Part shown: piece by piece, positions 12,246 to 22,364 of the stretch | Numbering within the stretch: the stretch's first letter is position 1 | Layout of the letters: every line of letters begins with the position of its first letter | Translations under genes and position numbers: made by a program | Notes under the pieces: model-generated | Seen by the model: the letters and a program-made list of their open reading frames with translations, nothing else | What the model was told of the DNA's origin: nothing | The model's database searches: none | Source: Golubevia sp. BC0850 | Lineage: Eukaryota > Basidiomycota > Exobasidiomycetes > Golubeviales > Golubeviaceae | Assembly: GCA_012976225.1 (NCBI GenBank) | Contig: JAAVVG010000015.1 | Span: forward strand, 124,001-188,000 | Reading direction: 5' to 3' | DNA length: 64,000 bases

Positions 12246-12609
12246 CTTTGGTTTGATGTTGAGGTTGAAGTTGGAGGGAGCGAATAGAAAAGGTTGTGGA
12301 GGAACTCAACCAGAAGATCGAATTTCACAGGTTCCTGCTGAAAGGGCAAGTTCCCCGCACAACTTCGTCTCCACAGGTTCTGGCTTTCTTTTGAGTGAAA
12401 TTGTTCGTACCGTGATTATCGAGAAATTGTAAAATTAGAGAGGAAAACATTGAACGAAAAACAATGACTTAGGAAACTTTTTGCCCTTCCCTCCTGCCCC
12501 CTCCTCCCATCATTCGCTACCTCTGGCATCTCTATCCACCTGTCCTCCCCTCCCCCCGGGGGACTTGCAACTCTCCCCGACCATTCTGCTCCTCCAAATC
12601 TCTCTCTGT
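12246..12609. other. Intergenic region between the acyltransferase and the Ser/Thr-rich gene
   Basis: No gene is supported. It serves as the promoter of the acyltransferase (minus strand) and the 3' region of the next minus-strand gene. A C-rich patch lies at about 12484-12570. Confidence 0.35.
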
Positions 12610-13910
12610 TCAAGGATGATATTGAGCTGGACTACTACTTCTAGCCACAACCCCATGAGAATAAACGCTAGTGTTATCAGAATAAGGAACTTGAGGCTGA
12701 TGTTGATTTGAAGAATGAATTGAATGAGCAGATTGTTGATGACCATAAGTAGGGGGTCCCTGAGAATAAGCAGAAGGAGCATAAGCCATTGAATGAGCTT
12801 GAGATCCAGTTGACGTTGCTCTAGTCGGAATTGAATGTGAATGTCCACTCGAAGGAGGTGGTACCATCTCAGGGTAATGATCTTGATATCCACCTTGAAT
12901 AGGTTGTTGACTTAATTGTTGTTGATCAAATTCTGGAGCTCTGCTTGACCAGGGATCGGAGTGAAGATTGGCAGTTTCGTACTGATCATCTTGATAATAA
13001 TTGGAATGAGCTCCTCCTACTATTTGATGAGCTGCTCCTCCTGTTCCTCCTTCTTGAATGGGCTTGTATTTGTCGGCTCCGTCTCCAAAGGCATACCATT
13101 CTACCGCTTCTTCTCTACTACGACGAGTGAGGTACCATTTGACTAGGACGAAGATGATCAGAAGTCCTACCGCTCCTCCTACAGAGCCCCCGATGATCGC
13201 ACCTGTGAGAAGTCAAAGAACAAAATTTCATTAGCCAAGGGTCAGACGTGAAGGAAGAGAGAGAGGAAAGGCGTGCGACTGGAGATAAATGGAAAGATGA
13301 ACACGAACCCAAGTTGTTCTAGAAGAAGCAGGAGTGAGCAGTAAAAGGGGAAGAAGAGTTATTCATCAGTGTCATGATTTATCCGCGAGGAGAACGAGAC
13401 TCGTTGACCACTCACAGAGCTACCACTACTTTCTTTAGTTGGAGAGACCGTTGCGGAAGCCAGAGCAGCACTGGAACTGCTAGTTGCAGCGATTGAGCTT
13501 GCAGATTCCAAGGTAGAGGAAGTGGTTGATAGAGTTGGAGTTGGTAGAGGGAGTTCCGATGTGGTTGTAGAAGTTGGAGTTGCAGAAGTTTGCAGAGTTG
13601 AAGAAGTGCTTGAGGGTGGTATAAATAGCGAGGTCAGGTCGTCGAGCAAACCACTAGAAGTAGAGGATGCTACTGGCGCTGCTGATGATGCAGGTGTCTC
13701 TGAAGAAGGGGTAGATAGAGCAACAGATGAAGCTACACCAGGTGAAGAAGCGTCTGCAGCAGCTGCAGCAGATGGTCTGATTGAGAGGGGGAGGACAAAG
13801 GAGTGAAGGGAGGCCAGATAGGGGCACCGAGGGTTAAGAGAGATACTTGGAACTGATCTCTATTATTCTGAGAAAGAAACTTACGCTGTTTGTCTCTTTA
13901 CGAGATTCAT
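12610..13910 (-). CDS. Ser/Thr-rich single-pass membrane protein (paralog A)
   Basis: This is a plasma-membrane-type protein of unknown function. Four exons (13910-13885, 13776-13416, 13318-13309, 13202-12610) total 990 nt, or 329 residues. A Ser/Thr/Ala/Pro-rich region of about 125 residues, likely O-glycosylated, leads to one transmembrane helix (AIIGGSVGGAVGLLIIFVLV). A basic stop (KWYLTRRSR) and a cytoplasmic tail rich in Gln, His, Ser and Tyr follow. No cleavable signal peptide is visible after MNLVKRQTA. The W-Y-x-F-G motif after the helix (EAVEWYAFGDGADKY) matches WLTFG in the neighbour at 15814-18025, which also shares the 10-nt exon. The shape resembles fungal cell-wall stress sensors (Mid2/Wsc type), but no Wsc or other ectodomain is present, so that role is only a suggestion. 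A TATA-like run lies on the minus strand near 14070-14085. Confidence 0.75.
13309..13318 (-). other. 10-nt microexon before the transmembrane segment (paralog A)
   Basis: On the minus strand AACAACTTGG lies between a CTAG acceptor and a GTTCGT donor. It joins SGSS to N-N-L-G-A-I-I-G. It starts at a codon boundary and leaves one base over, the same phase as the 10-nt exon of paralog B. Confidence 0.72.
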
Positions 13911-14621
13911 TTCAGTTCAGATGCGTTGGGAAGTGGTTGAAGTTGCGTTGTTGGAAAGGGAGAAAAATTTAAAGGGCACAGCTTGGCCCCGGATTTGCGA
14001 CGTTATAGTGATACGTCGAGGACGGAAGAGTTCCAAAGAGGAAGGCGAACAGGAATTCTCTTGTCCTTTTGAATATTATATAGAAAGGCTTCAAATTTCA
14101 AAGAAGCAAGACAAAGGCTACACACAATCATCACAATGCAATGTACAAAGGGGGGAGAGAAGGGAGCATCTTGCTCCGGTGTGCGCCATCCATACCCCTT
14201 GTTCTTCCGGTGGAAGAAATCTCTTCTGACCAATCCGAATCTCAAATCTTATACTCACTCTTACCTCCCCGAGACAAGAAAAGATGGTCCAGGAGGAGAA
14301 GAAGGTCAAGGAGAAGATACCTATCAGAAGAAGAGCAAGGCTGCGAGAGCTTGAGAAGTGGAAGGAGGACTCGGGGGACCACAGAGAGCAATTACCCTTT
14401 CTGTTCAAACTCAAACGCTTCTACACCTCACTTGACAGACCTTCTACCAATCTTTCGAAGAAGCCATCCTTTCCTGGAGATATCTGCTGCTCTCAAGCTT
14501 CCCTCACAGCCAAGCTTGCCCGCCTCTGCAAATCCCATTCGACCTCAATCCATTCAACACCTACTTCTCAGTGAGCGATGACGAGATCTAACGTCCTTCC
14601 CTTCCTCCTCTCTCAAATCAG
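13911..14621. other. Gene-poor region upstream of paralog A
   Basis: No intact gene is supported. The left end is the promoter of paralog A. The stretch near 14490-14570 may hold further, very decayed F-box-family sequence, since the codons for LKLPS recur as in 8725-8740, but the similarity is weak. Confidence 0.3.
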
Positions 14622-14835
14622 CTGGCGACAAATCCAAAGGCGAAAGATGTCTCTTCACTAACTGTGCTGTCTCGACTTCCTTAACTTGAACCATATATGA
14701 GACAAGAATTGAATGGATGGAAAGGTCTTGTTGAAAGTGTTGGCTCCAAACTGAGGAAATCCGCAGAACAGATACTGATGCTTTGACGACTCCAAAAGCG
14801 ACTCCCTGATTCTCTTTAAACCTAACTACCTGGAG
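14622..14835 (+). pseudogene. Decayed fragment of the same F-box-like family as 7308-9363
   Basis: After a CAAATCAG acceptor-like sequence, the first 23 bases (CTGGCGACAAATCCAAAGGCGAA) match 8980-9002 of the pseudogene at 7308 with five differences, mostly at third codon positions. The shared reading is A-G-D-(E/K)-S-K-G-E, followed by C-L and T-N in both. About 155-170 bases further on, both copies carry GATGCTTT (9149 and about 14778) followed by a TCTCTT-A-AAC block. The pattern of change suggests an old coding duplication that later decayed; stops now interrupt it. The fragment has no usable start. Confidence 0.45.
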
Positions 14836-15813
14836 ATGACACAATTTGCAGGGTTGCTTCTCTAGGTGTGTCTCTTGACCATCAATTGACCCTGAATTTT
14901 GTGATTTGTCTCGACTTTGAAAGCTGATTCGCCTTGATAAGTAGAGTCGCTGTCCTGGGAGTTCACACTCACTATTACTTCTCAGCTTCTCAGCCAGTTT
15001 GAAACGAAGAGTCGACGCAGACCCTAACCCTAACCCTAAGCTTTAACGACTCCAGACACGCAGACACAACCAGACACGAAGGTTCTCGAGAGGCGGAAAA
15101 TCGAAAGTATGGAATTGATTGGATTGCATTACAAAAGAGAAGAGTTTGATGTGAATGAGTCGAGAAACGAGAACTTATATGGCACTTTCTGAGTCTTAGG
15201 AAAGAAAGATAGAAAAAGGGGTGGGGCGAATTGGGAGAGAGCTATATCGAGACAAACAAAACAGAGACATGGTTCTCTTTTCAAGACGAGATGGGGGAGT
15301 GACTTTGTGTCATCGAAGAGGCAGGTTCATTATTGGGAACGAGAATGAGAGAGACGAAGAGCATTCGAGAACAGAGAAAGGGAAGATAGAGATGAGAGAA
15401 AAAAAAGTGTCCGTGGATTTATTGAATGTATGCTAGTTGTGCATTGGAAGTGTTGAGGTTTGGGATGATACCAATTCATCTGTTAGTTGCGGTTGAGCTT
15501 TTCAAATTTGAGGGGGAGGGAGAGGCAGAAGGGAACTCTATTTTGTTTTGAAACTGAAAGGACGAGATGAGGAGGATGAGAGTTGATAATTGAAAAGAGG
15601 CTTGTAGGATGAGTTCTGGATGATTGTTGTTCTGAAGGATGAATAGAGAGAAGACGAGATCTCAAATCTGCTGTCTTGTTTTGATTCTGTTGCATAGACT
15701 TGCTTGCAACTTTGGTTCTTCAAAGTATGGGAGGAGGAGTTCTCGTTAGATCATCGATCGTACCACCTCCATCTATATATTTACATTTCTTATAACCTAT
15801 TCCGCAAAACCAT
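14836..15813. other. Gene-poor region with a telomere-type repeat
   Basis: No gene is supported. It contains the three-copy CCCTAA tract at 15022-15039. The right part (about 15100-15813) is probably the 3' untranslated region of the minus-strand gene that ends at 15814. Confidence 0.35.
15022..15039. repeat. Interstitial telomere-type repeat (CCCTAA)x3
   Basis: Three exact copies of CCCTAA (TTAGGG on the other strand) stand in sequence unlike their neighbours. TTAGGG is the telomere unit of most filamentous fungi. The tract is too short to be a chromosome end here, because genes continue on both sides. Confidence 0.8.
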
Positions 15814-18025
15814 CTATTCATCCGGATTAACCAAGTGCAACCCACCTCCACCTAATCTACCAGGTACGTGATCTGGAAGAGTTTCAGAAGATTCTTGATG
15901 AGTCAGCTGAGGTTTTTGAAGATGGCTCGTTGAAGTTGGAGGACTTGCTCTGGCAGTTTCTCCAGCTGGTGGAGATGCTTGACGTTGTAATTGAGGAGGA
16001 GAGTCTTCATGACTACCCATATGAGGTAGTAGGATAGGAGAGCTACGAGGGTCGGAGCCTGAGAGTGGGCCAGAGGGGGCAGGCGCGTTCTCTGGAGATC
16101 CACCTTGACTGTACCACTGTCCCTCTGGAGGATAGTGTCCTTGACCAAATCCTTGGGCTGGTTGATCTGGATGACCTCCATTAGAAGAGTTTCCGATCCC
16201 ACCATAAGCTGATTCGTAGGCACCTGAAGGCGGTCTTTGGTTCTGATATCCGGCCGAGTTGGAGTGGTTGAGAGAGTTGGAATGAGAATTGGAGTTTGCC
16301 ATCTGAGCTGCGAAACTTGCAGGGACAGCTGCAGCTCCAGGGCCTCCGGCTCCGTAACCTTGTTGAGGAGCGTCGTAGTATTGACCTTGACCTTGACCTT
16401 GGTTGTAGTAGGCAGCGTAAGGATCTCCACTCTGAGATCCACCAGGACCACCATTCCACTGTTGACTTCCATTTCCATCTACACTGGAGTAGGGATAGGC
16501 TCCAGCCAGAGCTCCAGCGCTCATCATTCCAGCTACTGACATGGAATTGGTGTGAGTAGTTCCAGATCCAACGTCGCTCATCTCCAAAGCTCCTGCGTGA
16601 CCTGCTGATTCTTCGTCCTTGAGTAAATCAGGTCTAGAACCCAGGTAGGCGTCTGCCGAAGATTCGTTGACGTGATCATTTTCGGCTCCGAAGGTCAACC
16701 AGTCTACCTCCTTCTTACGTTTGGAGCGTTTGCGAGCAATTAAGAAGATAGCTGCTAAGATCAAGATTCCAGCCACAGCTCCAACGACACCTCCTGCAAT
16801 AGCACCTAGAAATCGAGAAAAGGAGAAGAGAGATCGGGAAAGGGGGGTGGTAAGAAACGGGGCCGAAGGAAAAAAGTCTCGATGACATCATCTTGGCGCA
16901 GGAAAACGGCAAATGGAATGATGATCATGGCTCGAAAGTGTGGGAATGTAGATGAACTTACCAACATTGGTCTTGAGAAGGTGTAGCGAGAGAAAGGAGA
17001 GAGAGAGAGAGAGGTGGTGGCAAATCGAATTGAGGCAGTGTTGGTCTCAAGTCAGCTCATGCAACATCTTTTCTTGTCATCGTCTCAGATCTTGTTCTTC
17101 GATTCCGTCTTTTCCAATCAGATCATTATTCTCGTATGCAATCTTTGGAAGAAGAAGGTGTCTGCATCGATCTATCCCTCCCTAATGCCCTTGTCCTAGC
17201 CCTGTTAATCTTGGACTCAATACTCACGGAGCTACTGGAGCTGTCACTTGAAGTGTCTCCGCTCAAACTTCCATTCCCAGTTGGAGTCACAATAGTCGTG
17301 AGAGTATTGGTTACCACATTTCCACCTGGATCAGTACTGGTTTGCGTTGCGACTGAGGTGACAGGTTCAGCAGTTGTTGATTGAGAGGTATTACGTCTGG
17401 TTGAAGAAGAGGTTGGAGTTGCTTCAGGAGTAGTTGTAGTTGAACTAGAAGAAGGCTCAACTTGTTCTTGAGAGGAAGAGGAAGGTTGAACTTGTGAAGA
17501 TGAAGGAGTTGAAGGTTCGACTTCTGAAGAAGAGACGGGAGTTGATGGTTCTGCTTGAGATGAGGAAGGAGTTGGTTCAACTGAAGAAGAAGGAGCGACT
17601 GAAGAAGCAGATGGAGTCACTGGATCTTCAGCTGATGAATCTGCAGAAGAAGGATCCGCGCTACTTGAGGGAGAGATTGGATTTGAGGAGGAGGAAGAGG
17701 GTAGAAGAGGGTTTGAGGAAGAAGGAGTTGCAGAGGAAGTTGAAGACATGGTGTTGGTCGATTCAGTTGAGGTTGAGTCAAGATCAGTTTGAGTCGTTGA
17801 TTGAATTGAAGAAGTTGAAGTAGGTGAATTGTTGTTATTGGTTGAAGAAGTAGAAGATTGAGTGGTTGACATGGACAAAGAAGAATCGTCGTCAGAAAAA
17901 GAGGAAGAAGAGGAAGAGGCCTGGGACAAAGAGGAGCTCCTACTGCTACTGTCGCTGACAACGCGGCTCGAGCTGATTGATGTTTGAGAATTAGTTGAAG
18001 TGATTGAACTTTCAGTTGTGCTCAT
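15814..18025 (-). CDS. Ser/Thr-rich single-pass membrane protein (paralog B)
   Basis: Three exons (18025-17228, 16971-16962, 16805-15814) total 1,800 nt, or 599 residues. The N-terminal 265 residues are almost entirely Ser, Thr, Pro, Glu and Gln, with many SSS runs. A short conserved-looking part (VTSVATQTSTDPGGNVVTN) comes just before the single helix (AIAGGVVGAVAGILILAAIF). A basic stop (ARKRSKRKKE), the WLTFG motif and a cytoplasmic tail of about 290 residues rich in Gly, Gln, Tyr, Ser and Pro follow. As in paralog A no signal peptide is seen. The ATG at 18025 is the first in frame; an upstream coding exon cannot be excluded. Shared exon layout, 10-nt exon, helix and W-x-x-FG motif indicate common ancestry with 12610-13910. 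A sensor or mucin-like surface role is inference only. Confidence 0.75.
16962..16971 (-). other. 10-nt microexon before the transmembrane segment (paralog B)
   Basis: On the minus strand ACCAATGTTG lies between a CTCAAG acceptor and a GTAAGT donor. It joins the Ser-rich exon to T-N-V-G-A-I-A-G-G with intact phase, matching the position and phase of the microexon in paralog A. Confidence 0.75.
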
Positions 18026-18482
18026 TACCAAGATTCCAAAGCGCAAAACACAATAGAATCTCGAGAAAGGTTGTCAAACAAGAGGCAAGTTTGGTCCTCC
18101 CAACCAAATCCCTTTCTGCCTCTCTTCTCCACTGCCCTCTCGGCTGGGGATCAAGACAGTTCTCTCCGAAAACTCTCTACTATTGTCCGATTGCTTCCTC
18201 TCTTTTGAAATTTGTAACGGAACTCACTTCATCTTGGATAGGGAAAAGTAAAGCGCAGAATGGACAAGCCAAAAAAAAGAAAGAGGGTTTGTTTGGGCCG
18301 GATGATAGGTCGACAGCGCCCTTAAGTCCTCTTAGACCCTCCCTTGCAGAGGTGAGAACCAAGTCTCTACTCTCTTTAGCTCATTTGACAGAACTGTGTA
18401 AGAGGTGAGTGAATTGTGACTTCCCACAAAACAAGAGAAGAAGATAAGAGAATTGGTATAGGAAAGAGTATCAAACATAAAT
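18026..18482. other. Intergenic region upstream of paralog B
   Basis: No gene is supported. Open frames here have no recognisable domain. It should contain the paralog B promoter and the 3' end of the dehydrogenase gene that stops at 18483. Confidence 0.35.
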
Positions 18483-20012
18483 CTATTGAACTTGGACGAG
18501 AACTTTCCCTAGAGCTCTACCTTCCATCAGTCTTTGATAAGCCTTAGGAGCATCTTTGAAATCGAAAGTGCTATCCGTTAGAGGTTGAAGATCGATTTCT
18601 AAACGACATAGGAGAAAGAAGAGAGGAGAAAGTCTTCAGCAACTTGACTCTCTAGCTACAAGAGATTTTCGCGCTTCTCTTTTCGACTCACCTTTGACCA
18701 GAGCTGCGAACTTTGGCATTTTAGCATTGTCCAATCCAGCCGAGTAGAATTTAGCTCGGTTTCCTCCAAGGAAAGTGGGGAGCAGGTAGGCGGCGAGAGT
18801 GAATTTCAAGAGAGCGAAAAGTCCTCCCTCTCCAGGGGTGAGTAGATTGGCTCCTACGTTGTAGTAAGTTCCTTTGAGATAAGCATCAGATCCTTGATAG
18901 ATGGTTGGATCTCCTACGGTGTCTAGGACAACGTCGAAAGGTTGCTTTGAGTAACGAGCAGCTAGCTCCTTGGGAGCATCAGTGGCGCGGTCTGGAGGGG
19001 ATAGGGGGAAGGAGGAGAGAAGCAAAAGTAAAGGAAAGTGTGAGAGAGGGTCCAGAAGATTTGGCAGAGAGGTGAAGTCAGAGAGTGATTCGCCACTCCA
19101 TTCGATTGTACTAAAGCAGGGAGAAAGACAGAATACTCACAGTCTACAACATGATCAGCTCCTCTTGATTTGATAACGTCAACCTTACTTCCACTTCCAG
19201 TAGCTACAATTTCCTTCATTCCCTTTGCTTTCAACATCTTGATGAGAAGTAAGCCGACACTAGTTGAACCGCCAGCAACTAAGACTCGATCCCCCGGTTT
19301 GGTGAAGTCTGCTAATTGAAGAGCAGTCAACCCAACCAAAGTAAGACCAGCAGCCTGTTCTGGAGTATAGTTTGATGGAATCAGTTCAACGTAGGCTTGA
19401 TCCACGAGAAGCTTTTTGGAAAGACTTCCTCTTCCATTCTTCATTGCTATGTCAGCTGGCATGAATCCGTAGACGGAATCACCAACTTTCAGACCTTTGG
19501 ATTCGGTACCAGGTCCAAGAGCAGCGACTTTGCCAGCATAATCAGCGGCGGCAGCTGTGATGGAGTCATGGAGAGCGAAGAAGTGGAGGTGGTGAGTTCT
19601 CAAGGTTTGCAGGCGGCTGATTACTTGGAGTATCGGAGACGAGAATGACGATGCTTACTTCTAGGCTTCTTGGTTAAGAACGAGACTTTTGGAGTAGAGA
19701 AAGGAGAAGTGGGAAGGTTCAGCGGTGAGGATGTTGCTTCCACGTTCCAGCCCTCTCTTTTTACTCACGTCTTTCCGCGATCTTGTAGTCGACTGGATTT
19801 AGGGTAGCATGAGTGACATCGACCAGAATCTGACAAAACGAAGGGAAACAGAAGTTAGCGATCTGAAAAGATAGAGAGTTGAAGGAGGAGAAACAAAGAC
19901 GAACCTCTCCTTTGGCTGGTGGTAAAATCTCTACTTCATCTAGCTTAAGGGTGTTCGGCAACAAGCCTCCTTTGTGGTATCTCCAAGCTTGAGTTGTGGT
20001 GGTAGAAGACAT
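18483..20012 (-). CDS. Medium-chain dehydrogenase/quinone-oxidoreductase-like protein (copy 1)
   Basis: This is a predicted NAD(P)H-dependent oxidoreductase of the zinc-independent quinone-reductase branch. Six exons (20012-19905, 19829-19769, 19685-19659, 19554-19141, 18991-18692, 18598-18483) total 1,026 nt, or 341 residues, the usual size. Family signs are THATLNPVDYK, DYAGKVAALGPG, VGDSVYGF, AAGLTLVGLTALQL and the nucleotide-binding turn VLVAGGSTSVG, with FDVVLDTVG in the Rossmann half. The C-terminus ends GRALGKVLVQVQ. No structural-zinc cysteine cluster is seen. It lies tandem to a close paralog at 20498-21916. It differs from that copy by two extra introns around a 27-nt exon and by lacking one intron near LLTPGEGG. 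The substrate is unknown. Confidence 0.88.
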
Positions 20013-20497
20013 GTTTGAACGATTTGATGATGAGTGGTTGGTGTTAGGAAGAAGAAACGAAAGTTGAGTCTCTTTTGTTCTCATCTCGGCTTTACAGCAG
20101 GGCAGAATCTTAGATCCGCGGTGCGCAGTGCTCACTGCTCCTCGGTCGTTTGTTGGGAACCAGGGGTTCCACGCTCACCAAATGCTCATTCTCATCCAGA
20201 CCTCAGGATTCAGGACTTTGTAAGAATCTGGTCAGTAAGGAATTTACAGATCAAACTCTCCATCTCGGGAGCTCGAGATTGCCTGGCCCCCTTAGACTGA
20301 AGGAAAGTCAACAAAGAGATGGTCCACGGCAGGTTGATCTTGAAGACAGCGAACTTATCAGAAAGCATTATAGATTCGGTGATATAGACAGAGAAGCAAA
20401 ACAAGAACTGGGGAAGGTATCAGATACGAGGGAAGGAGACTCCATCAGCTTTCCATCACCAAGGAGCTTCCCTGAAATAAAACTATTTAAATGTCCA
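20013..20497. other. Intergenic region between the two dehydrogenase copies
   Basis: No gene is supported. It contains the promoter of copy 1 and the 3' end of copy 2, both on the minus strand. Confidence 0.35.
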
Positions 20498-21916
20498 CTA
20501 AATTTGTATCACAACTTTGCCTAAAGCCCTTCCGTCCATCAGGTGCCTGTAAGCTTGAGGAGTTTCATTGAAGGGGAAGACTTTATCGGTCAAAGGCTTT
20601 AGATCCAGTTCTGTATGAGAGGAGAGCGGGAGAGAATATGAGCTGGTGTTGGGTGGAAGACTTAGTTAGAAATCCTGCTGAACACTGATTGTGAACCCAC
20701 CTTTAGCAAGAGCAGCAAAATTGCCCATCTTCTTGTTGTCGAGTCCAGCAGTATGGAACTTGGCTCGGACTCCTCCTAGGAAGGTTGGAAGGAGCATGGC
20801 CTTTAAAGAGAACTTTACTAGCGCTAGCATACCTCCTTGACCTGGAGTGAAGAAAGAACGAGAGAGGAAAGCAAAGTTCAGCGAGAGCATGTCGAGTCTA
20901 GCCCCTGAAATGATGTGACGCTCACCTGGAGTGAGAAGAGTTGCCCCGATGTTGTGGTAGATCCCTCCCTTCTTGAGGTAGGAATCAGACTTATAGTAGA
21001 TAGGAGGCTCTCCTACGGTATCGAGGATAACATCGAACTGGTTTTTGCTGAAGCGAGCAACAAGTTCTTTCGATGCGTCGGTAGCACGATCTAACGGGGG
21101 AAAGGTAAAGTAGAAACCGTCAGTCGACCTGAAGTCAAGCATTAGAATGGCTCGAAAGGAACTATCAAATCGAAGGATAGATCAACTCACAATCTATAAC
21201 CTCGTCGGCCCCTCTTTCTTTGATGATGCTGATCTTGTTCCCACTTCCAGTTGCGACGATCTCCTTGACTCCCTTCGCCTTCAACATGGGTAAGAGAAGT
21301 AAACCGACACTTGTTGATCCACCGGATACCAGAACTCTGTCACCTGCTTTGGTAGAGTCTGCTAGCTCAAGAGCAGTTAGTCCGACGAGGGTCAAGCCTG
21401 CAGCTTGCTCCATAGTGTAAAATGATGGGACAGGCTCAACGTAGAATTGATCAACCAGCAGCTTTTGAGCAACGGATCCTCTTCCGTTCTTGTTTCCAAC
21501 GTCGAGAGGGAGGAACCCGTAAACTGAGTCTCCAACCTTCAGTCCTTTAGATTCGGTTCCAGGTCCAAGAGCAGCGACCTTTCCAGCATAATCGGCTCCG
21601 GCAGTTCGAGGCTTCTTGGTAGTAAATGACATGTTGGCTGAGACTTTGTAGTCGATTGGATTGAGAGCCGCATGAGTCACGTCGATGAGAATCTGAGGGA
21701 GCGAGTGGATGAAAGCAAAAGTCAGAATGGAAACAGCAAAAGCTGGGATGACTCTGATGTATTATGAACAACAGAAGTAAATGGAGTGCCCATTACTCTT
21801 GAACTCACCTCTCCCTTCTTCGGTTGAGTGACTTCGATGTCATCTTGCTGAAGGACCGCTGGCAGCTCCCCGCCTTTGTGGTATCGCCATGCCTTGATTC
21901 TTGTTTGAGTAGACAT
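20498..21916 (-). CDS. Medium-chain dehydrogenase/quinone-oxidoreductase-like protein (copy 2)
   Basis: Five exons (21916-21809, 21692-21191, 21090-20926, 20841-20701, 20610-20498) total 1,029 nt, or 342 residues. It aligns along its whole length with copy 1. Shared motifs are AWRYHKGG near the start, THAALNPIDYK, KKPRTAGADYAGKVAALG, VLVSGGSTSVGLLL, DEVIDYRATDASKEL and FDVILDTVG, and it ends GRALGKVVIQI. The block spanning ILIDVTH to VIDY is one exon here but three exons in copy 1. An 84-nt intron at 20842-20925 is absent from copy 1. The function is as for copy 1: an NAD(P)H-dependent reductase with unknown substrate. Confidence 0.88.
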
Positions 21917-22364
21917 TTGCGGTATTCTAGTGCTTTGATAGGTGAGAAGGGAAGTTTGAGGGTTGTGAGTGAGTCTGAGAAGAAAGGAAGATGGGGTGGG
22001 AAAGAAATTCTCCTCCCTCTTTGAACACCTTTTATACCCTTCTTCGGCCTTACCTTACGGAAGATGAAAATCCTTTTCGTTCACTCAGTTCAATCAGAAT
22101 CTCGAAACCCCTCCGTCCAGCACCTCTTCGACCCGCGTGATTACAACCGATGCGATGCGGAAGGGGTAGATCCGCAGCCCCGTTGATACCGAGAAGGAAG
22201 GAAAACTTGTCGTAGGTTCTCGCGTCAACTTGAAAGTCTACATGGTTGTTGTTGAACAAGGTATGGATACATAAAAGTAGAGAAATGATGTTGGAAAGGG
22301 TGACTTGTCAATTAAAAGTGGAATCTTGTAGTTTAAACGGGGGAGAATGAGAAAGGCCGATGTT
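21917..22364. other. Intergenic region upstream of dehydrogenase copy 2
   Basis: No gene is supported. A minus-strand open frame at 22050-22259 encodes no known domain and is not called. Confidence 0.35.
22028..22036 (-). promoter_or_regulatory. TATA box for dehydrogenase copy 2
   Basis: On the minus strand TATAAAAGG stands about 112 bases before the ATG at 21916, a normal distance for a fungal TATA element plus leader. Confidence 0.5.

Noticed and set aside
18004-18408. 134-residue plus-strand frame opposite the start of paralog B
   Set aside because: It overlaps the promoter and 5' coding end of a better supported gene and has no domain.
9736-21916. A secondary-metabolite gene cluster (acyltransferase plus two oxidoreductases)
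   Set aside because: There is no backbone synthase, transporter or transcription factor, and structural membrane-protein genes and relics intervene, so neighbourhood alone does not support a cluster.
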